A DNA stretch of 64,000 nucleotides from Erwinia persicina (lineage in GTDB: Bacteria; Pseudomonadota; Gammaproteobacteria; Enterobacterales; Enterobacteriaceae): contig NZ_JACYMO010000003.1 in the NCBI RefSeq assembly GCF_014838825.1, forward strand, positions 434,001-498,000, written 5' to 3'. The position numbers and the translations under genes were made by a program. Under the pieces are notes generated by a model that was given only the letters and a program-made list of their open reading frames with translations, was not told the origin of the DNA and did not search any database. This document shows, one piece after another, positions 36,734 through 47,018 of the stretch; position 1 is the stretch's first letter; every line of letters starts with the position of its first letter.

Positions 36734-37009
36734 GATTCTCTTGAATGACGTAAAGTGTCAGGGGCGTTAATCATGCCAGAGGGGCCGTTTCCGCCATGGT
36801 GTCCTGATTCAACACCTGCCGCCTGCGGGGGCTGTTCACCATCGCTCTGCCATCACCGGCACTCAGTATCAGTGCCGGTGATGGCAGCTTCTGAAGACTG
36901 ACAATGATCTGTGCCTGGGCAACGATAGTCCTCAGCATAAGTGGCATGTGGAAATAAAGATTGCATGATTGCCTACGACATTAGTGCGATGTGAAAGTCA
37001 ATTTTATTA
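36734..37009. other. Gene-free stretch with a long hairpin
   Basis: Between the regulator and the fimbrial chaperone remnant. It contains a 17-bp inverted repeat (36847-36887) in a locally GC-rich patch. Frames of 42 codons (+, from 36773) and 58 codons (-) cross the repeat but lack good ribosome sites and recognisable features. The regulator's promoter must lie near 36740-36800 on the - strand. Confidence 0.4.
36847..36887. repeat. 17-bp perfect inverted repeat
   Basis: CTGCCATCACCGGCACT (36847-36863) and AGTGCCGGTGATGGCAG (36871-36887) flank a 7-base loop. No T-run follows on either strand, so it is not a standard terminator. It could be the scar of a mobile element, a Rho-independent terminator that lost its T-tract, or an operator. 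Confidence 0.6.
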
Positions 37010-37412
37010 TTACTGAACTGGATGTTCATGCGTTTCTATCGGCCCATAATCCTTGATCAGATCGATTATGATTCCTTTACTTCCTCCTGATGCTGGTGAT
37101 CTCAGAGGAACGTCGGTATAGGTAAAAGGCGCAATCATTGGCATCTTCTCTTTTGAGACGGCGTTTTTACCTCTAAGCGGCCCAGGGATATATCATAAGG
37201 TGAGTGGTTAATTATTCTTATATGGCTGGTGGATATTCTGCTAAATGTTAAGTCATCCAACAGATTTTTATTTCTTCCCTTAAGGTTTGCTGGGCGATAA
37301 AAATCTTTAAGACGTTTTTTTGATAAAAGTATCATCTGATTTCCTTTATCAGGGTTTCCCGGGGGGATTTGTAGAAAGTTAAAGTAAAAACAGATTCTCT
37401 GTACTGAGGTCG
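37010..37412 (-). pseudogene. Remnant of a PapD-type fimbrial chaperone
   Basis: Three overlapping frames on the - strand reconstruct the C-terminal two-thirds of a chaperone-usher periplasmic chaperone. PQYRESVF is followed by YFNFLQIPP, KRLKDFYRPANLKG (compare the family's RIKLFYRP), IRIINHSPYDISLGRLEVKTP and then MIAPFTYTDVPL and IDLIKDYGPIE (compare MVPPFxxxxxPL and INDYG). Joining them needs one extra T in the run near 37390 and one extra A in the run near 37155. The N-terminal domain and signal peptide are absent. No usher or pilin gene is nearby, so this is a decayed fragment. Confidence 0.72.
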
Positions 37413-37553
37413 TCATGGCGGAAGAAAAGGCGGATGACAGGTAAATGCAGAAGATAGCAGCCTGACAGTCAGGGCTGTCCCCGTTGAATTTTGCAGTGGT
37501 TTATGAGATTTCATGTCAATATGTAACCCTTCTTTTACCTACGGGACGTTGGC

Positions 37554-40256
37554 ATGGATGATCTTCTGATAGCGGCCGGGCTGATAGCCATACTGGTGCT
37601 GGTGGTGATGCCAGTCATGCTCTTTATTGCGCTGTCGCGTAGTAAACGTAATGAACGCGATCTGGCGCAGCTTAAAAAGACCGTGATCACGCTGCAGCAA
37701 CAGCTGGCGAAATGGCAGCGGGGCGAAACGCGCTCCGCAGGTACTGATAATGCGGCCAGTGAACCGGCGGACAGGGTCCGCGCTCCGGAGGCCTTAACCG
37801 CAGCGCCAGCCGTCAGCCTCAGCGCGCGGACTGCTCCGGCGACGGCAAAAGTGCCTTCCTCTCCACCGGCAGCCTCTGCGCCCCCTGCGCCCCCGCCACG
37901 GGTTAAGCCGCTGCCTGATATGTTTACCGGTCTGCTGTCAGGCCTGCTGGCCTGGTTTATGAAGGGTAACCCGCTGGCGAAGCTTGGCGTGCTGCTGATG
38001 TTCTTCGGTCTGGCGTATCTGCTGAAATACACGGTCGAGCGGGATATGCTGCCGGTTGAGCTGCGCCTGGCCGGGGCGGCCCTGGCCAGCCTGGCGATGC
38101 TGGGGCTGGGCTGGCGGCTGAGAATCAAACAGTCGCTTTATGCGTTAATTCTGCAGGGTGGGGCAGTTGGCGCACTCTATATCACTGTGTTTGGCGCTTT
38201 CCGGCTTTATGCTTTGTTGCCGCATCTGCTGGCCTTTGCCCTGATGCTGGTGATCTGTGCTGCCAGCGTCGGCCTTGCCGTGCTGCAGCGAGCCCTGAGC
38301 CTGGCAATGCTGGCCAGTATTGGCGGCTATCTCTCCCCCCTCCTGCTGTCGACCGGGGGTGGAAGTCACATCGCGCTCTTTTCTTATTATCTGCTGCTGT
38401 CGCTCGGTATTCTGGCCATCACCGTCTGGCAGCCGTGGCGTCCGCTCAACCTGCTGGGCTTTGCCTTCTCCTTTGGTGTGGCGGGACTGTGGGGGCTCCG
38501 TGACTATCAGCCAGAATATTATCTGAGCTGCCAGCTGTTTCTCATCGCCAATATTGTCATTTTCGGCGTGCTGTCGCTGGGACTCTCGCTGCGCGGTCAG
38601 GTGAAGGGGGAAAAGGTCATCGATGGTGTGCTGCTCTTCGGTCCACCGCTGATCGGTTTTGGCATGCAGTATCACATCACGCAGCACTGGGCATTTGGAC
38701 CGGCGTTTTCTGCGCTGGGCTTTGGCCTGGCATATTTGCTGCTGGCGTGGGTCGGGCTGCGCCGCTACCCGTCACTGGGACGCCCGCTGGCGGTGGCCGG
38801 ACTGGCGCTGGGGGCCGTGTTTACCACCCTGGCCATCCCGCTGGCGCTCTCCGCGCAGTGGACGTCAATGGCGTGGGCGCTGGAAGGACTGGGTATTCTG
38901 TGGCTGGGTCATACTCAGCGGCAGTCGCGGGTCAGCTACAGCGGTACCGGACTGCTGCTGCTGGCGCTGGGTTCTGCGCTGCTGGCCAGCTATAACGGTA
39001 TGACCTCGCTCTCATTCAGCCTGATTTTTGCCGTACTGGCCCTGACATGGCTGGGGGCGGCGTGGCTGTGGCGCAGCGTTAACCTGGTGGTGTCACGCAC
39101 GCTGCTGGGCGGGGGGACAATATTCTGGCTGGTCGCACTCTGTGGTGCGGTATCCGCCAGCCCACTTTATGACACGGATCTCCTGTTTGTGCTGTTGGCA
39201 CTGATAACCCTTTCCGCGCTGGTGTGGCACCTGGCCAGCCGCCGTCTTGCCTGGATGGATCTCGGATACCTGCCGTGGCTGTTGTGGATCGCTATGCTGC
39301 TTGCCCTGCTGTATCAGCAGCTGATCGATAACGCTCTGCTGGCAGCGGGCTGGATGAATCTGGTCTGGCTGCCGGTGCTGGCCGTAGCGTATGCACTGCT
39401 GAAACGGGAACAGGGCAGAGTCAGACCGCCATACCTGGAGAAGGGGCTGCATTTATCTCTGTTCTGGATGCTGTTGTCCACCTGGGCGGAGGTCTGGCGC
39501 GTGACGGATACGCTGCCATGGGGCATGGACGAATGGCGTATGTCTGCGCTGATGGTGTTTATTGCTGCCATTATCCTGCTGACGCTGTGGGCGCTGCGCC
39601 GTGGCCGGTGGCCGTTCGCGGCTTTCCCGCGGTTATATTCGTCGCTCGGGCTGTTGCCGCTGGCGCCCTGTGCGCTGATCGTGCTGCTACAGGGGAATCT
39701 GCACGACGGTGTGATGATCGACTGGTGCTATCTGCCGCTGATCAATCCCCTGGAAGAGGGCGCGCTGATGCTGATGTTTGCCCTGTTATTCTGGGGCTGG
39801 CAGCTGCGTGCGCAGTTTATGGCGGCTCTTCCTGGTCTCGATCTTGCCCTGCGTCTTGGCGCGATTGCGCTGCTGTTCTGGTGGGGCAACGGTCTGGTGA
39901 TGCGCATTCTGTCTTACTACGCCGGGATCGCCTGGCAGGCCGATGCACTCTGGTCGTCGCGGCTGGTGCAGACGACCTTTACGCTGCTGTGGATGCTGAC
40001 CGCACTGCTGACGATGTTGTGGTCAACCCGCTACCGCTACCGCCAGGCCTGGTTTGGAGGCGCCGCCCTGCTTGTGGTGGTCATTATTAAACTGATGCTG
40101 GTGGACAGCGCACATGGTGGAGGGCTGGCGCGTGCGGTGGGCTTTATCGGTGTGGCGGTTCTGGTACTGATTGCCGGGTATTTCTCGCCTTTGCCGCCGA
40201 AAAACGGACATCAAAAAGAGGCGGTCACCGCCACTGAGGGAAACGATGAAAAATAA
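37554..40256 (+). CDS. DUF2339 polytopic membrane protein
   Basis: A 900-residue inner-membrane protein of unknown function. The first helix (about 5-28) is followed by a short coiled coil and a Pro/Ala-rich linker (about 60-125). About two dozen hydrophobic helices run from residue 145 to the end. The block KGNPLAKLGVLLMFFGLAYLLKY (about 140-162) is the usual signature of DUF2339 proteins. It overlaps a DUF3999 gene by eleven bases, a pairing also seen in other gammaproteobacteria as far as I recall. The many helices and paired lipid-exposed regions suggest transport or envelope assembly, but no mechanism is known. Confidence 0.85.
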   Translation: MDDLLIAAGLIAILVLVVMPVMLFIALSRSKRNERDLAQLKKTVITLQQQLAKWQRGETRSAGTDNAASEPADRVRAPEALTAAPAVSLSARTAPATAKVPSSPPAASAPPAPPPRVKPLPDMFTGLLSGLLAWFMKGNPLAKLGVLLMFFGLAYLLKYTVERDMLPVELRLAGAALASLAMLGLGWRLRIKQSLYALILQGGAVGALYITVFGAFRLYALLPHLLAFALMLVICAASVGLAVLQRALSLAMLASIGGYLSPLLLSTGGGSHIALFSYYLLLSLGILAITVWQPWRPLNLLGFAFSFGVAGLWGLRDYQPEYYLSCQLFLIANIVIFGVLSLGLSLRGQVKGEKVIDGVLLFGPPLIGFGMQYHITQHWAFGPAFSALGFGLAYLLLAWVGLRRYPSLGRPLAVAGLALGAVFTTLAIPLALSAQWTSMAWALEGLGILWLGHTQRQSRVSYSGTGLLLLALGSALLASYNGMTSLSFSLIFAVLALTWLGAAWLWRSVNLVVSRTLLGGGTIFWLVALCGAVSASPLYDTDLLFVLLALITLSALVWHLASRRLAWMDLGYLPWLLWIAMLLALLYQQLIDNALLAAGWMNLVWLPVLAVAYALLKREQGRVRPPYLEKGLHLSLFWMLLSTWAEVWRVTDTLPWGMDEWRMSALMVFIAAIILLTLWALRRGRWPFAAFPRLYSSLGLLPLAPCALIVLLQGNLHDGVMIDWCYLPLINPLEEGALMLMFALLFWGWQLRAQFMAALPGLDLALRLGAIALLFWWGNGLVMRILSYYAGIAWQADALWSSRLVQTTFTLLWMLTALLTMLWSTRYRYRQAWFGGAALLVVVIIKLMLVDSAHGGGLARAVGFIGVAVLVLIAGYFSPLPPKNGHQKEAVTATEGNDEK

Positions 40257-41619
40257 AATAAGCCAGGCCTTATTGCTGGTTACGCTGTACCTGATGGCCG
40301 GCGCAGCAGCGAACGCGAACGAGGTGCCAAAGGATTATGCTTACGGCCTGCCGTTGATGACCCCGGGGGCTGAACCCTTTTACCGGGTGAAGCTGCCTGA
40401 AGAGGTCTATCAGCAAACGGCCTGGCCTGATATGCGCGACCTGCGGGTGTTTAACAGTCAGGGAATGACGGTACCTTTTGCCCTCTATTCCACGGAGATA
40501 AGTGAAAGCAAAACGAAGACCTGGCCATTGCGCGTTTTTCCCATGAACAGCCAGCCGCGTCAGGCAAGTGAGAACGCACAGGTGACGCTGAAATCGGCCA
40601 GCGGCATTGAGGTCACGCTGCCTGTTGAGGGTGAAAAGCCGCTGGGGCGCAGCCTGCTGCTGGAAGTACCGCAGGAGGGAGAGGGTTTTTCCCCCAGGTT
40701 GAGTGGATTGAAACTGACCTGGGAACGTTTACCGCAGAACTGGCAGGCGCGGGTCAGTGTATTCTACAGCAGCGATTTGAAAGACTGGGAGGCCGTGACG
40801 GATGACGCCCCGCTAATGGATCTGACCTCCGGGGACAGCAGGCTGCTGCTGGATACGCTCGATTTCAATGAAGATCGGGGCCTGCGTGCGCGCTACCTGA
40901 TGCTGGTATTTAAAGACGATGCCCAGCCGGAGAATCTTAACCTCAGCGCCATTTCGGGGATTGAGGCGGCGGCAAACCCGGTTCAGCACTTTATCAGCCT
41001 GACGCCCTCAGTTAAGGCCGTCTCAGCAAGCGAAGCGGAATACAGCTGGTCGACTCCCCAGCCACTGATCCGACTGAAGATCACGCCTGCCCAGTCAAAT
41101 GCGGTGTTACCGGTGCACATAGACTATCGCAGCACCGCGGAGGGTGACTGGCTGCCGTTGGCTGACCAGGTGGTTTACAGCCTGGGTGAAAACGCTTCCG
41201 CGCCGCTTATTCTTCAGGGCGCGTTAATCCAGGCCATTCGCGTAAAAGGGGTTCACCAACAGTGGAGTGGAACGCCACCGCTGGTAAGCGCGGAGCGTGA
41301 AGTGCGTAAGCTGGTTTTCAATGCACAGGGCAGCGCACCCTATATGCTGGTCTGGGGCAATAAGAATGCCGGCTCACAGGTGATCAGTCTGGATCAGCTG
41401 ATACCGCAGGAGACCCATCCATGGATGAGCCTGCCTGATGCCGGTCAGGAGGGCATACAGACGCTGGGGGGTCGGGAACGTTTAACCGCTACCGCTGAAA
41501 CGGAGAAAAGCGCACTCTGGCAGAAAGGGCTGCTCTGGGCGCTGTTGATTATCGGTGCGGGCGGGCTGGTGCTGCTGGCACTGAAGGTCTGGCGAGAGGT
41601 ACAACGGCAGCCAAAATAA
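40246..41619 (+). CDS. DUF3999 exported, membrane-anchored protein
   Basis: A 457-residue protein translated with the preceding DUF2339 gene. A signal peptide (about 1-23, ending NANE) leads a large beta-rich periplasmic domain with DYAYGLPLMTPGAEPFYRVKLPEEVYQ and WPDMRDLRVFNSQG. One C-terminal transmembrane helix (about 427-447) precedes a basic tail. ATG 40246 has GAGGGA upstream. The long upstream extension to 40171 lies inside DUF2339. The topology suggests a periplasmic partner of the polytopic protein. Confidence 0.82.
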   Translation: MKNKISQALLLVTLYLMAGAAANANEVPKDYAYGLPLMTPGAEPFYRVKLPEEVYQQTAWPDMRDLRVFNSQGMTVPFALYSTEISESKTKTWPLRVFPMNSQPRQASENAQVTLKSASGIEVTLPVEGEKPLGRSLLLEVPQEGEGFSPRLSGLKLTWERLPQNWQARVSVFYSSDLKDWEAVTDDAPLMDLTSGDSRLLLDTLDFNEDRGLRARYLMLVFKDDAQPENLNLSAISGIEAAANPVQHFISLTPSVKAVSASEAEYSWSTPQPLIRLKITPAQSNAVLPVHIDYRSTAEGDWLPLADQVVYSLGENASAPLILQGALIQAIRVKGVHQQWSGTPPLVSAEREVRKLVFNAQGSAPYMLVWGNKNAGSQVISLDQLIPQETHPWMSLPDAGQEGIQTLGGRERLTATAETEKSALWQKGLLWALLIIGAGGLVLLALKVWREVQRQPK

Positions 41620-41850
41620 CCGGAACAGGGGAGAAGGGAGCGCAGGTTATGTTTATTAACAATAATTCCTTCAATCTCTTAGCCACATCATCTTATTATC
41701 TCAGGTAACTGTGCCGGAACCATCTTACTCTCAGGCTCTCTAAGACTTACCGGGCGAGAATGGAACCGGCTTATTGTTGATTATTATCGTTTTGATGTAC
41801 GTTGATTTTGCAGCGGATCGCTGCCAGATAGCCTAATTTTTGGAGAATAT

Positions 41851-42285
41851 ATGCGTAAGTTGAAAGTGGTATTCTGTTCAGCGCTCTTCTCGGCTGCGGC
41901 GTTATCCTGTGCCCCTGCCGCCTGGGCGGAAGGTGAGCAGAGCGCAGCAGCGACCCCTGAAGTGCAGACACCCGCCGTTCAGACCCCGGAAAGTCAGAAC
42001 TCACTGGCGCAGGATCCCCAGGCTGCTGCCCCGCAGGCTAATCCTGCCGATCCTTACGATCTGCAATACTTCTTTGCTGACTTTACGCGTTTTGCCATCG
42101 GTGACGTGGTGCCCGATCTCTACCGCAGCAAAAAGTATGAAATTGTTCAGTGGAAGGTGCGCCATCTGCCTGCCCCGGAAGCCGATAGTCACTGGACCTA
42201 TATGGGCGGTAACTACGTGCTGATCACCAATGCGGATGGAAAAATTCTGCAGGCGAAGCAGGGTGAAATCTACTACAAACGCTGA
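41851..42285 (+). CDS. RcnB-family periplasmic protein
   Basis: A 144-residue exported protein. A signal peptide ends near residue 25 (AAWA). A Pro/Gln/Thr-rich spacer with repeated QTP units (about 30-65) follows. The C-terminal domain has FAIGDVVPDLYRSKKYEIVQW and HWTYMGGNYVLITNADGKIL, the pattern of RcnB (YohN), the periplasmic partner of the nickel/cobalt efflux pump RcnA. rcnA is not in the window, and many family members have no tested role. GGAGAA precedes the ATG. Confidence 0.7.
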   Translation: MRKLKVVFCSALFSAAALSCAPAAWAEGEQSAAATPEVQTPAVQTPESQNSLAQDPQAAAPQANPADPYDLQYFFADFTRFAIGDVVPDLYRSKKYEIVQWKVRHLPAPEADSHWTYMGGNYVLITNADGKILQAKQGEIYYKR

Positions 42286-42430
42286 TTGACTGGCCCAGCC
42301 TCCTCTTGCTTCAGCCTGAGGGGGTTTTCACCGCTTTCCTTCACGCCTTTTGCGTAAATCCGCTTAACTCCTCCCCATCAATGCTTTACCATCGGTTTCT
42401 GAGAAATTTAAACGGTTATATGGATATCTG

Positions 42431-43510
42431 ATGCGTTATCTGGCTTCGTTCCTCCCTGTCCTCGCATTACTCACCGCCTGTAGCAGTCAGCCGAAGTCGG
42501 CCCCGGCTGAACCGCATGGCAATCCGTTTAAAGGCAACGGCGGGTTCCTGCTGGAACCGGCGCACAGCGGCACCGTGCTGGGGGGCGATTTCGCCAATAA
42601 CCAGGCGGCTAATGCCTTTATCGATAAAATGGTGCGTAAGCACGGTTTTGAACGTGAACAGCTGCACAACGTGCTGGCGCAGGCGAAGAATCTTGACTGG
42701 ATTGTCCGCCTGATGGATCGCCAGGCCCCGTCGACTACCGCTCAAGGCCCGACCGGTCCGAACGGCGCATGGATCCGTTATCGCAGTAAGTTTATTACCC
42801 CGGATAACGTGCAGAATGGCGTGGCATTCTGGAATCAGTATCAGGATGCCCTTCAGCGTGCGGAAAAAACCTATGGTGTGCCGCCGGAAATCATTGTCGG
42901 TATTATCGGCGTGGAAACCCGCTGGGGCCGGGTAATGGGTAAAACACGCATTCTTGATGCGCTGGCGACGCTGTCATTTAACTATCCGCGTCGCGCTGAG
43001 TACTTCAGCGGTGAGCTGGAAACCTTCCTGCTGATGGCCCGTGAAGAAGATGACGATCCGCTCGATCTGCGCGGTTCTTTCGCCGGGGCGATGGGGTATG
43101 GGCAGTTTATGCCGTCGGCGTTTAAACAGTACGCGGTGGACTTCAACGGTGACGGGCACATTAACCTGTGGGATCCGGTGGATGCGATTGGCAGCGTGGC
43201 GCACTACTTCCAGGCACACGGCTGGCTGACCAACGGAACCGTTGCGGTTGAGGCCACTGGCCAGGCTCCGGGACTGGAGAGCGGTTTTAAAACGCGCTAC
43301 ACCGCAGGCCAGCTGGCCGCAGCCGGACTGTCACCGGTTATCCCCTTGGATCACAACCAGCAGGTCAGCCTGCTGAAGTTTGACATGGGTAAGAGCTATA
43401 AGTACTGGTACGGGCTGCCCAATTTCTATGCCATCACCCGCTATAACCACAGCAATCACTATGCGATGGCCGTGTGGCAGCTGGGGCTGGCCGTGAAGCA
43501 GGCGCGCTAA
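42431..43510 (+). CDS. mltB: Membrane-bound lytic murein transglycosylase B
   Basis: MltB cleaves peptidoglycan glycan strands to give 1,6-anhydro ends, anchored in the outer membrane. The lipobox LTAC ends at Cys17. The catalytic glutamate is in [10 protein letters not shown] (about 158-167). Other family marks are [13 protein letters not shown] and the EF-hand-like [13 protein letters not shown], which binds a metal ion in E. coli MltB. It has 359 residues (E. coli 361). Confidence 0.97.
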   Translation: MRYLASFLPVLALLTACSSQPKSAPAEPHGNPFKGNGGFLLEPAHSGTVLGGDFANNQAANAFIDKMVRKHGFEREQLHNVLAQAKNLDWIVRLMDRQAPSTTAQGPTGPNGAWIRYRSKFITPDNVQNGVAFWNQYQDALQRAEKTYGVPPEIIVGIIGVETRWGRVMGKTRILDALATLSFNYPRRAEYFSGELETFLLMAREEDDDPLDLRGSFAGAMGYGQFMPSAFKQYAVDFNGDGHINLWDPVDAIGSVAHYFQAHGWLTNGTVAVEATGQAPGLESGFKTRYTAGQLAAAGLSPVIPLDHNQQVSLLKFDMGKSYKYWYGLPNFYAITRYNHSNHYAMAVWQLGLAVKQAR

Positions 43511-43607
43511 ATCGCGTCTGGAATGTTGCAGCTATCGTGTTATTTATCGCCGGGGCAGCCAGATTTCCAGGAGATCGGGCTGCCACTGCTTATCTGAGCG
43601 AGGAATA

Positions 43608-44381
43608 ATGAAAGACTGGAACCCCAATCTTTACCGTCAGTTCGAAGCCGAACGCACGCGCCCGGCGCAGGAACTTCTCCACCGCATTACACGTCCTTTC
43701 CCTTCTTACGTTACCGACCTTGGCTGTGGCCCGGGCAACAGTACCGAATTGCTTCGCCGGCGCTGGCCTGAAGCGCAGATTACCGGGCTGGACAGTTCGC
43801 GGGCGATGCTCGACCAGGCACGTGAGCGTCTGCCGGACTGTGGGTTTCACGAGGCGGATATTCGTTACTGGCAGGCGACTCCCCTTCAGGATGTGATCTT
43901 CGCGAATGCTTCCCTGCAATGGCTGAACGATCATCCGACCCTGCTCCCCGGTCTGGCATCTCAGCTTGCCGCCGGTGGCGTTCTGGCTGTTCAGATGCCG
44001 GATAACCTTGAGGAACCGAGCCATCGTCTGATGCGCAGCGTGGCTCAGCGTCCTGAGTGGAATGCTAAAATCGACCCGAAGACGTCGTCGCGTGTGTCTC
44101 TGCTGTCAACGGAACAGTACTATGATCTGCTGACGGCTGCTGGCTGCCGGGTCGATATCTGGCGGACCACTTACTATCATGTCATGCCGTCGCCGCAGGC
44201 CATTGTTGACTGGCTGCGGGCGACCGGGTTACGCCCCTACCTCGCCGCATTGGATGAGGCTGAACAGGCCTTATGGCTGACAGAGTATCTGGCAGAGATC
44301 ACCCTGGCGTATCCGCGACGTCAGGATGGCAACCTGCTGCTGGCCTTCCCGCGTTTATTTATGGTGGCAGAGAAAGTCTGA
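43608..44381 (+). CDS. tam: Trans-aconitate 2-methyltransferase
   Basis: Tam uses S-adenosylmethionine to methylate trans-aconitate, a toxic by-product that inhibits aconitase. The N-terminus [20 protein letters not shown] and the SAM motif [15 protein letters not shown] (about 36-50) match E. coli Tam. [10 protein letters not shown] and [11 protein letters not shown] are also conserved. It has 257 residues (E. coli 252). Its place between mltB and pncC differs from E. coli, where tam is unlinked to recA, so this is a lineage-specific position. Confidence 0.88.
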   Translation: MKDWNPNLYRQFEAERTRPAQELLHRITRPFPSYVTDLGCGPGNSTELLRRRWPEAQITGLDSSRAMLDQARERLPDCGFHEADIRYWQATPLQDVIFANASLQWLNDHPTLLPGLASQLAAGGVLAVQMPDNLEEPSHRLMRSVAQRPEWNAKIDPKTSSRVSLLSTEQYYDLLTAAGCRVDIWRTTYYHVMPSPQAIVDWLRATGLRPYLAALDEAEQALWLTEYLAEITLAYPRRQDGNLLLAFPRLFMVAEKV

Positions 44382-44484
44382 CGGAAAATCGCCAGGACAG
44401 GCCGCAAAAACGGGTTTTGACGCCGTCTGAATCGGTGAAAAGTGCTACTCTCTTGCTCTGGAACATCGGTAAGGGGAGAGCCAT

Positions 44485-44979
44485 ATGACCGATAACGAAT
44501 TACTGCAGTTGAGCATCCGCGTGGGCGAACGTCTGCGGGCGCATCAGGCCTGTGTGAGCACCGCCGAGTCCTGTACTGGTGGCTGGATTGCAAAAGTGCT
44601 GACGGATGTTGCCGGCAGTTCGGCCTGGTTTCAGCGCGGCTTTGTGACCTACAGCAATGATGCCAAGCAGCAGATGATCGGTGTGTCGGATACCTCACTG
44701 GCCCGCTTTGGTGCGGTGAGTGAAGAGGTGGTCCGGGAGATGGCGCAGGGCGCGCTGCGTGAAGCGGGTGCGCAGTATGCGATCTCGGTCAGCGGTATTG
44801 CCGGGCCGGATGGCGGCAGCGAGGGGAAACCCGTCGGCACCGTCTGGTTTGGATTTGCCTCGGAAAGTGGTGAAGTACTGACACTGGTGCAGCGCTTCAG
44901 CGGTGACCGCGAGGCCGTTCGCCGCCAGGCTACGGCTTGGGCGCTGCAAACCCTGTACGATCACTTTCTCAAAAATTAA
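44485..44979 (+). CDS. pncC: Nicotinamide-nucleotide amidase
   Basis: PncC (YgaD) deamidates nicotinamide mononucleotide to nicotinate mononucleotide in pyridine-nucleotide recycling. It consists only of the CinA C-terminal domain. The landmarks VSTAESCTGGWIAKVLTDV (about 24-42), GAVSEEVVREM and SVSGIAGPDGGSEGKPVGTVW are intact. It has 164 residues (E. coli 165). GGGGAG lies eight bases upstream of the ATG. The recA promoter starts three bases after its stop. Confidence 0.95.
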   Translation: MTDNELLQLSIRVGERLRAHQACVSTAESCTGGWIAKVLTDVAGSSAWFQRGFVTYSNDAKQQMIGVSDTSLARFGAVSEEVVREMAQGALREAGAQYAISVSGIAGPDGGSEGKPVGTVWFGFASESGEVLTLVQRFSGDREAVRRQATAWALQTLYDHFLKN

Positions 44980-44981
44980 AC

Positions 44982-45009
44982 TTGATACTGTATGAGCATA
45001 CAGTATAAT
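44982..45009 (+). promoter_or_regulatory. recA promoter with embedded LexA box
   Basis: The -35 TTGATA (44982-44987) and -10 TATAAT (45004-45009) are separated by 16 bases that are exactly the SOS box CTGTATGAGCATACAG (44988-45003). LexA binding would therefore occlude the polymerase completely. The element is the same as I recall for the E. coli recA operator. Confidence 0.96.
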
Positions 45010-45061
45010 CAGCGCATATTTTAGAGACGAAGCAGCATCTATGTGTGCTTTACCCGCATGA

Positions 45062-46135
<1,074 letters not shown>

Positions 46136-46179
46136 TCGTTACTCACCGGGCGGACAGCGTTTTGTCCGCGCCATAAAAA

Positions 46180-46213
46180 GGGAATCGCTAACCACAGCGA
46201 TTCCCTTTTTTTT
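46180..46213 (+). terminator. Intrinsic terminator between recA and recX
   Basis: GGGAATCGCT (46180-46189) pairs perfectly with AGCGATTCCC (46196-46205) around AACCAC, followed by eight T residues. RecX would be made mainly by read-through. Confidence 0.92.
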
Positions 46214-46353
46214 AATGATATTCCAGAACATTCTGTATTAAACGGCTGAACCTGCTCGTTATCCTCTCCTTTCTACGCTTTTTCCTCGCAAGCACTGCCA
46301 TCAAACGTTAACCTGACTGTCTGTTACTTAGACTGAACGCGGTATGAGGCAAT

Positions 46354-46881
46354 ATGTCAGAATCCACTGAACGAACCCGGCATGCAAAACTGCTGGAGCG
46401 GGCAATGCGTATTCTCGCCATGCGCGATCACAGTGAGGCCGAGTTTCGCCGAAAGCTGCAAATCTCCAGCGATCGCGCCGCCCAGTTCGCGAAACAGCAG
46501 CCGGCTAAAGCCGAAGCGCCACCTGAGCCGCTGGCTCCTGAAGAGATCGATCGCATTGTTGAGTGGTGCTATCAGCACAACTGGCTGGACGATACGCGCT
46601 TTGCAGAGCGCTATGTGGCCGGGCGCAGTCGTAAAGGCTATGGGCCACAGCGGATTCGTATGGAGCTGGGGCAGAAGGGCATTGATAAAACGCTGATTGA
46701 TGATGCCCTGTTTACTGCTGAAATCGACTGGCAAAAGGAAGCATTTGCGCGGGCAGAACGTAAGTTTGGACTGCCCCTGCCCACAGAATGGAAGGAAAAA
46801 GCCAAAGTGCAGCGATTTCTGATGGCGAAAGGTTTCTTTATGGAAGATATTCGCGCCATTTTCGAGAATTTTGATGATTGA
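46354..46881 (+). CDS. recX: Regulatory protein RecX
   Basis: RecX caps and inhibits RecA filaments. The 175-residue protein is made of three-helix repeats. Recognisable parts are LLERAMRILAMRDHSEAEFRRKL near the N-terminus, YQHNWLDDTRFAERYVAGRSRKGYGPQRIRMEL in the middle, and KVQRFLMAKGFFMEDIRAIF at the end. It is slightly longer than E. coli RecX (166) owing to a Glu/Pro/Ala-rich insert at about 47-65. GAGG precedes the ATG. Confidence 0.95.
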   Translation: MSESTERTRHAKLLERAMRILAMRDHSEAEFRRKLQISSDRAAQFAKQQPAKAEAPPEPLAPEEIDRIVEWCYQHNWLDDTRFAERYVAGRSRKGYGPQRIRMELGQKGIDKTLIDDALFTAEIDWQKEAFARAERKFGLPLPTEWKEKAKVQRFLMAKGFFMEDIRAIFENFDD

Positions 46882-47018
46882 CCGTCGATGGGATTTTACT
46901 TCCCTCTGAAGAAAATTTATCTTATTCACCACTTTTTGTTCGTGTGTCGCCGCAGGCAGAAGCCGATCCGGCGTAACATGACCCACGAAACGTACGTTAG
47001 CGTGATTCCAGGACAAAT

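Noticed and set aside
36773-36901. A 42-codon cysteine-rich frame on the + strand.
   Set aside because: It spans the 17-bp palindrome, has an off-distance ribosome site and no homology that I recognise.
37010-37138. A 42-codon frame with an internal SGG, start overlapping the previous stop, looked like a double-glycine microcin precursor.
   Set aside because: Joined to the neighbouring frame it matches the C-terminal domain of a PapD-type chaperone (MIAPF, IKDYG), so the glycines are not a leader site.
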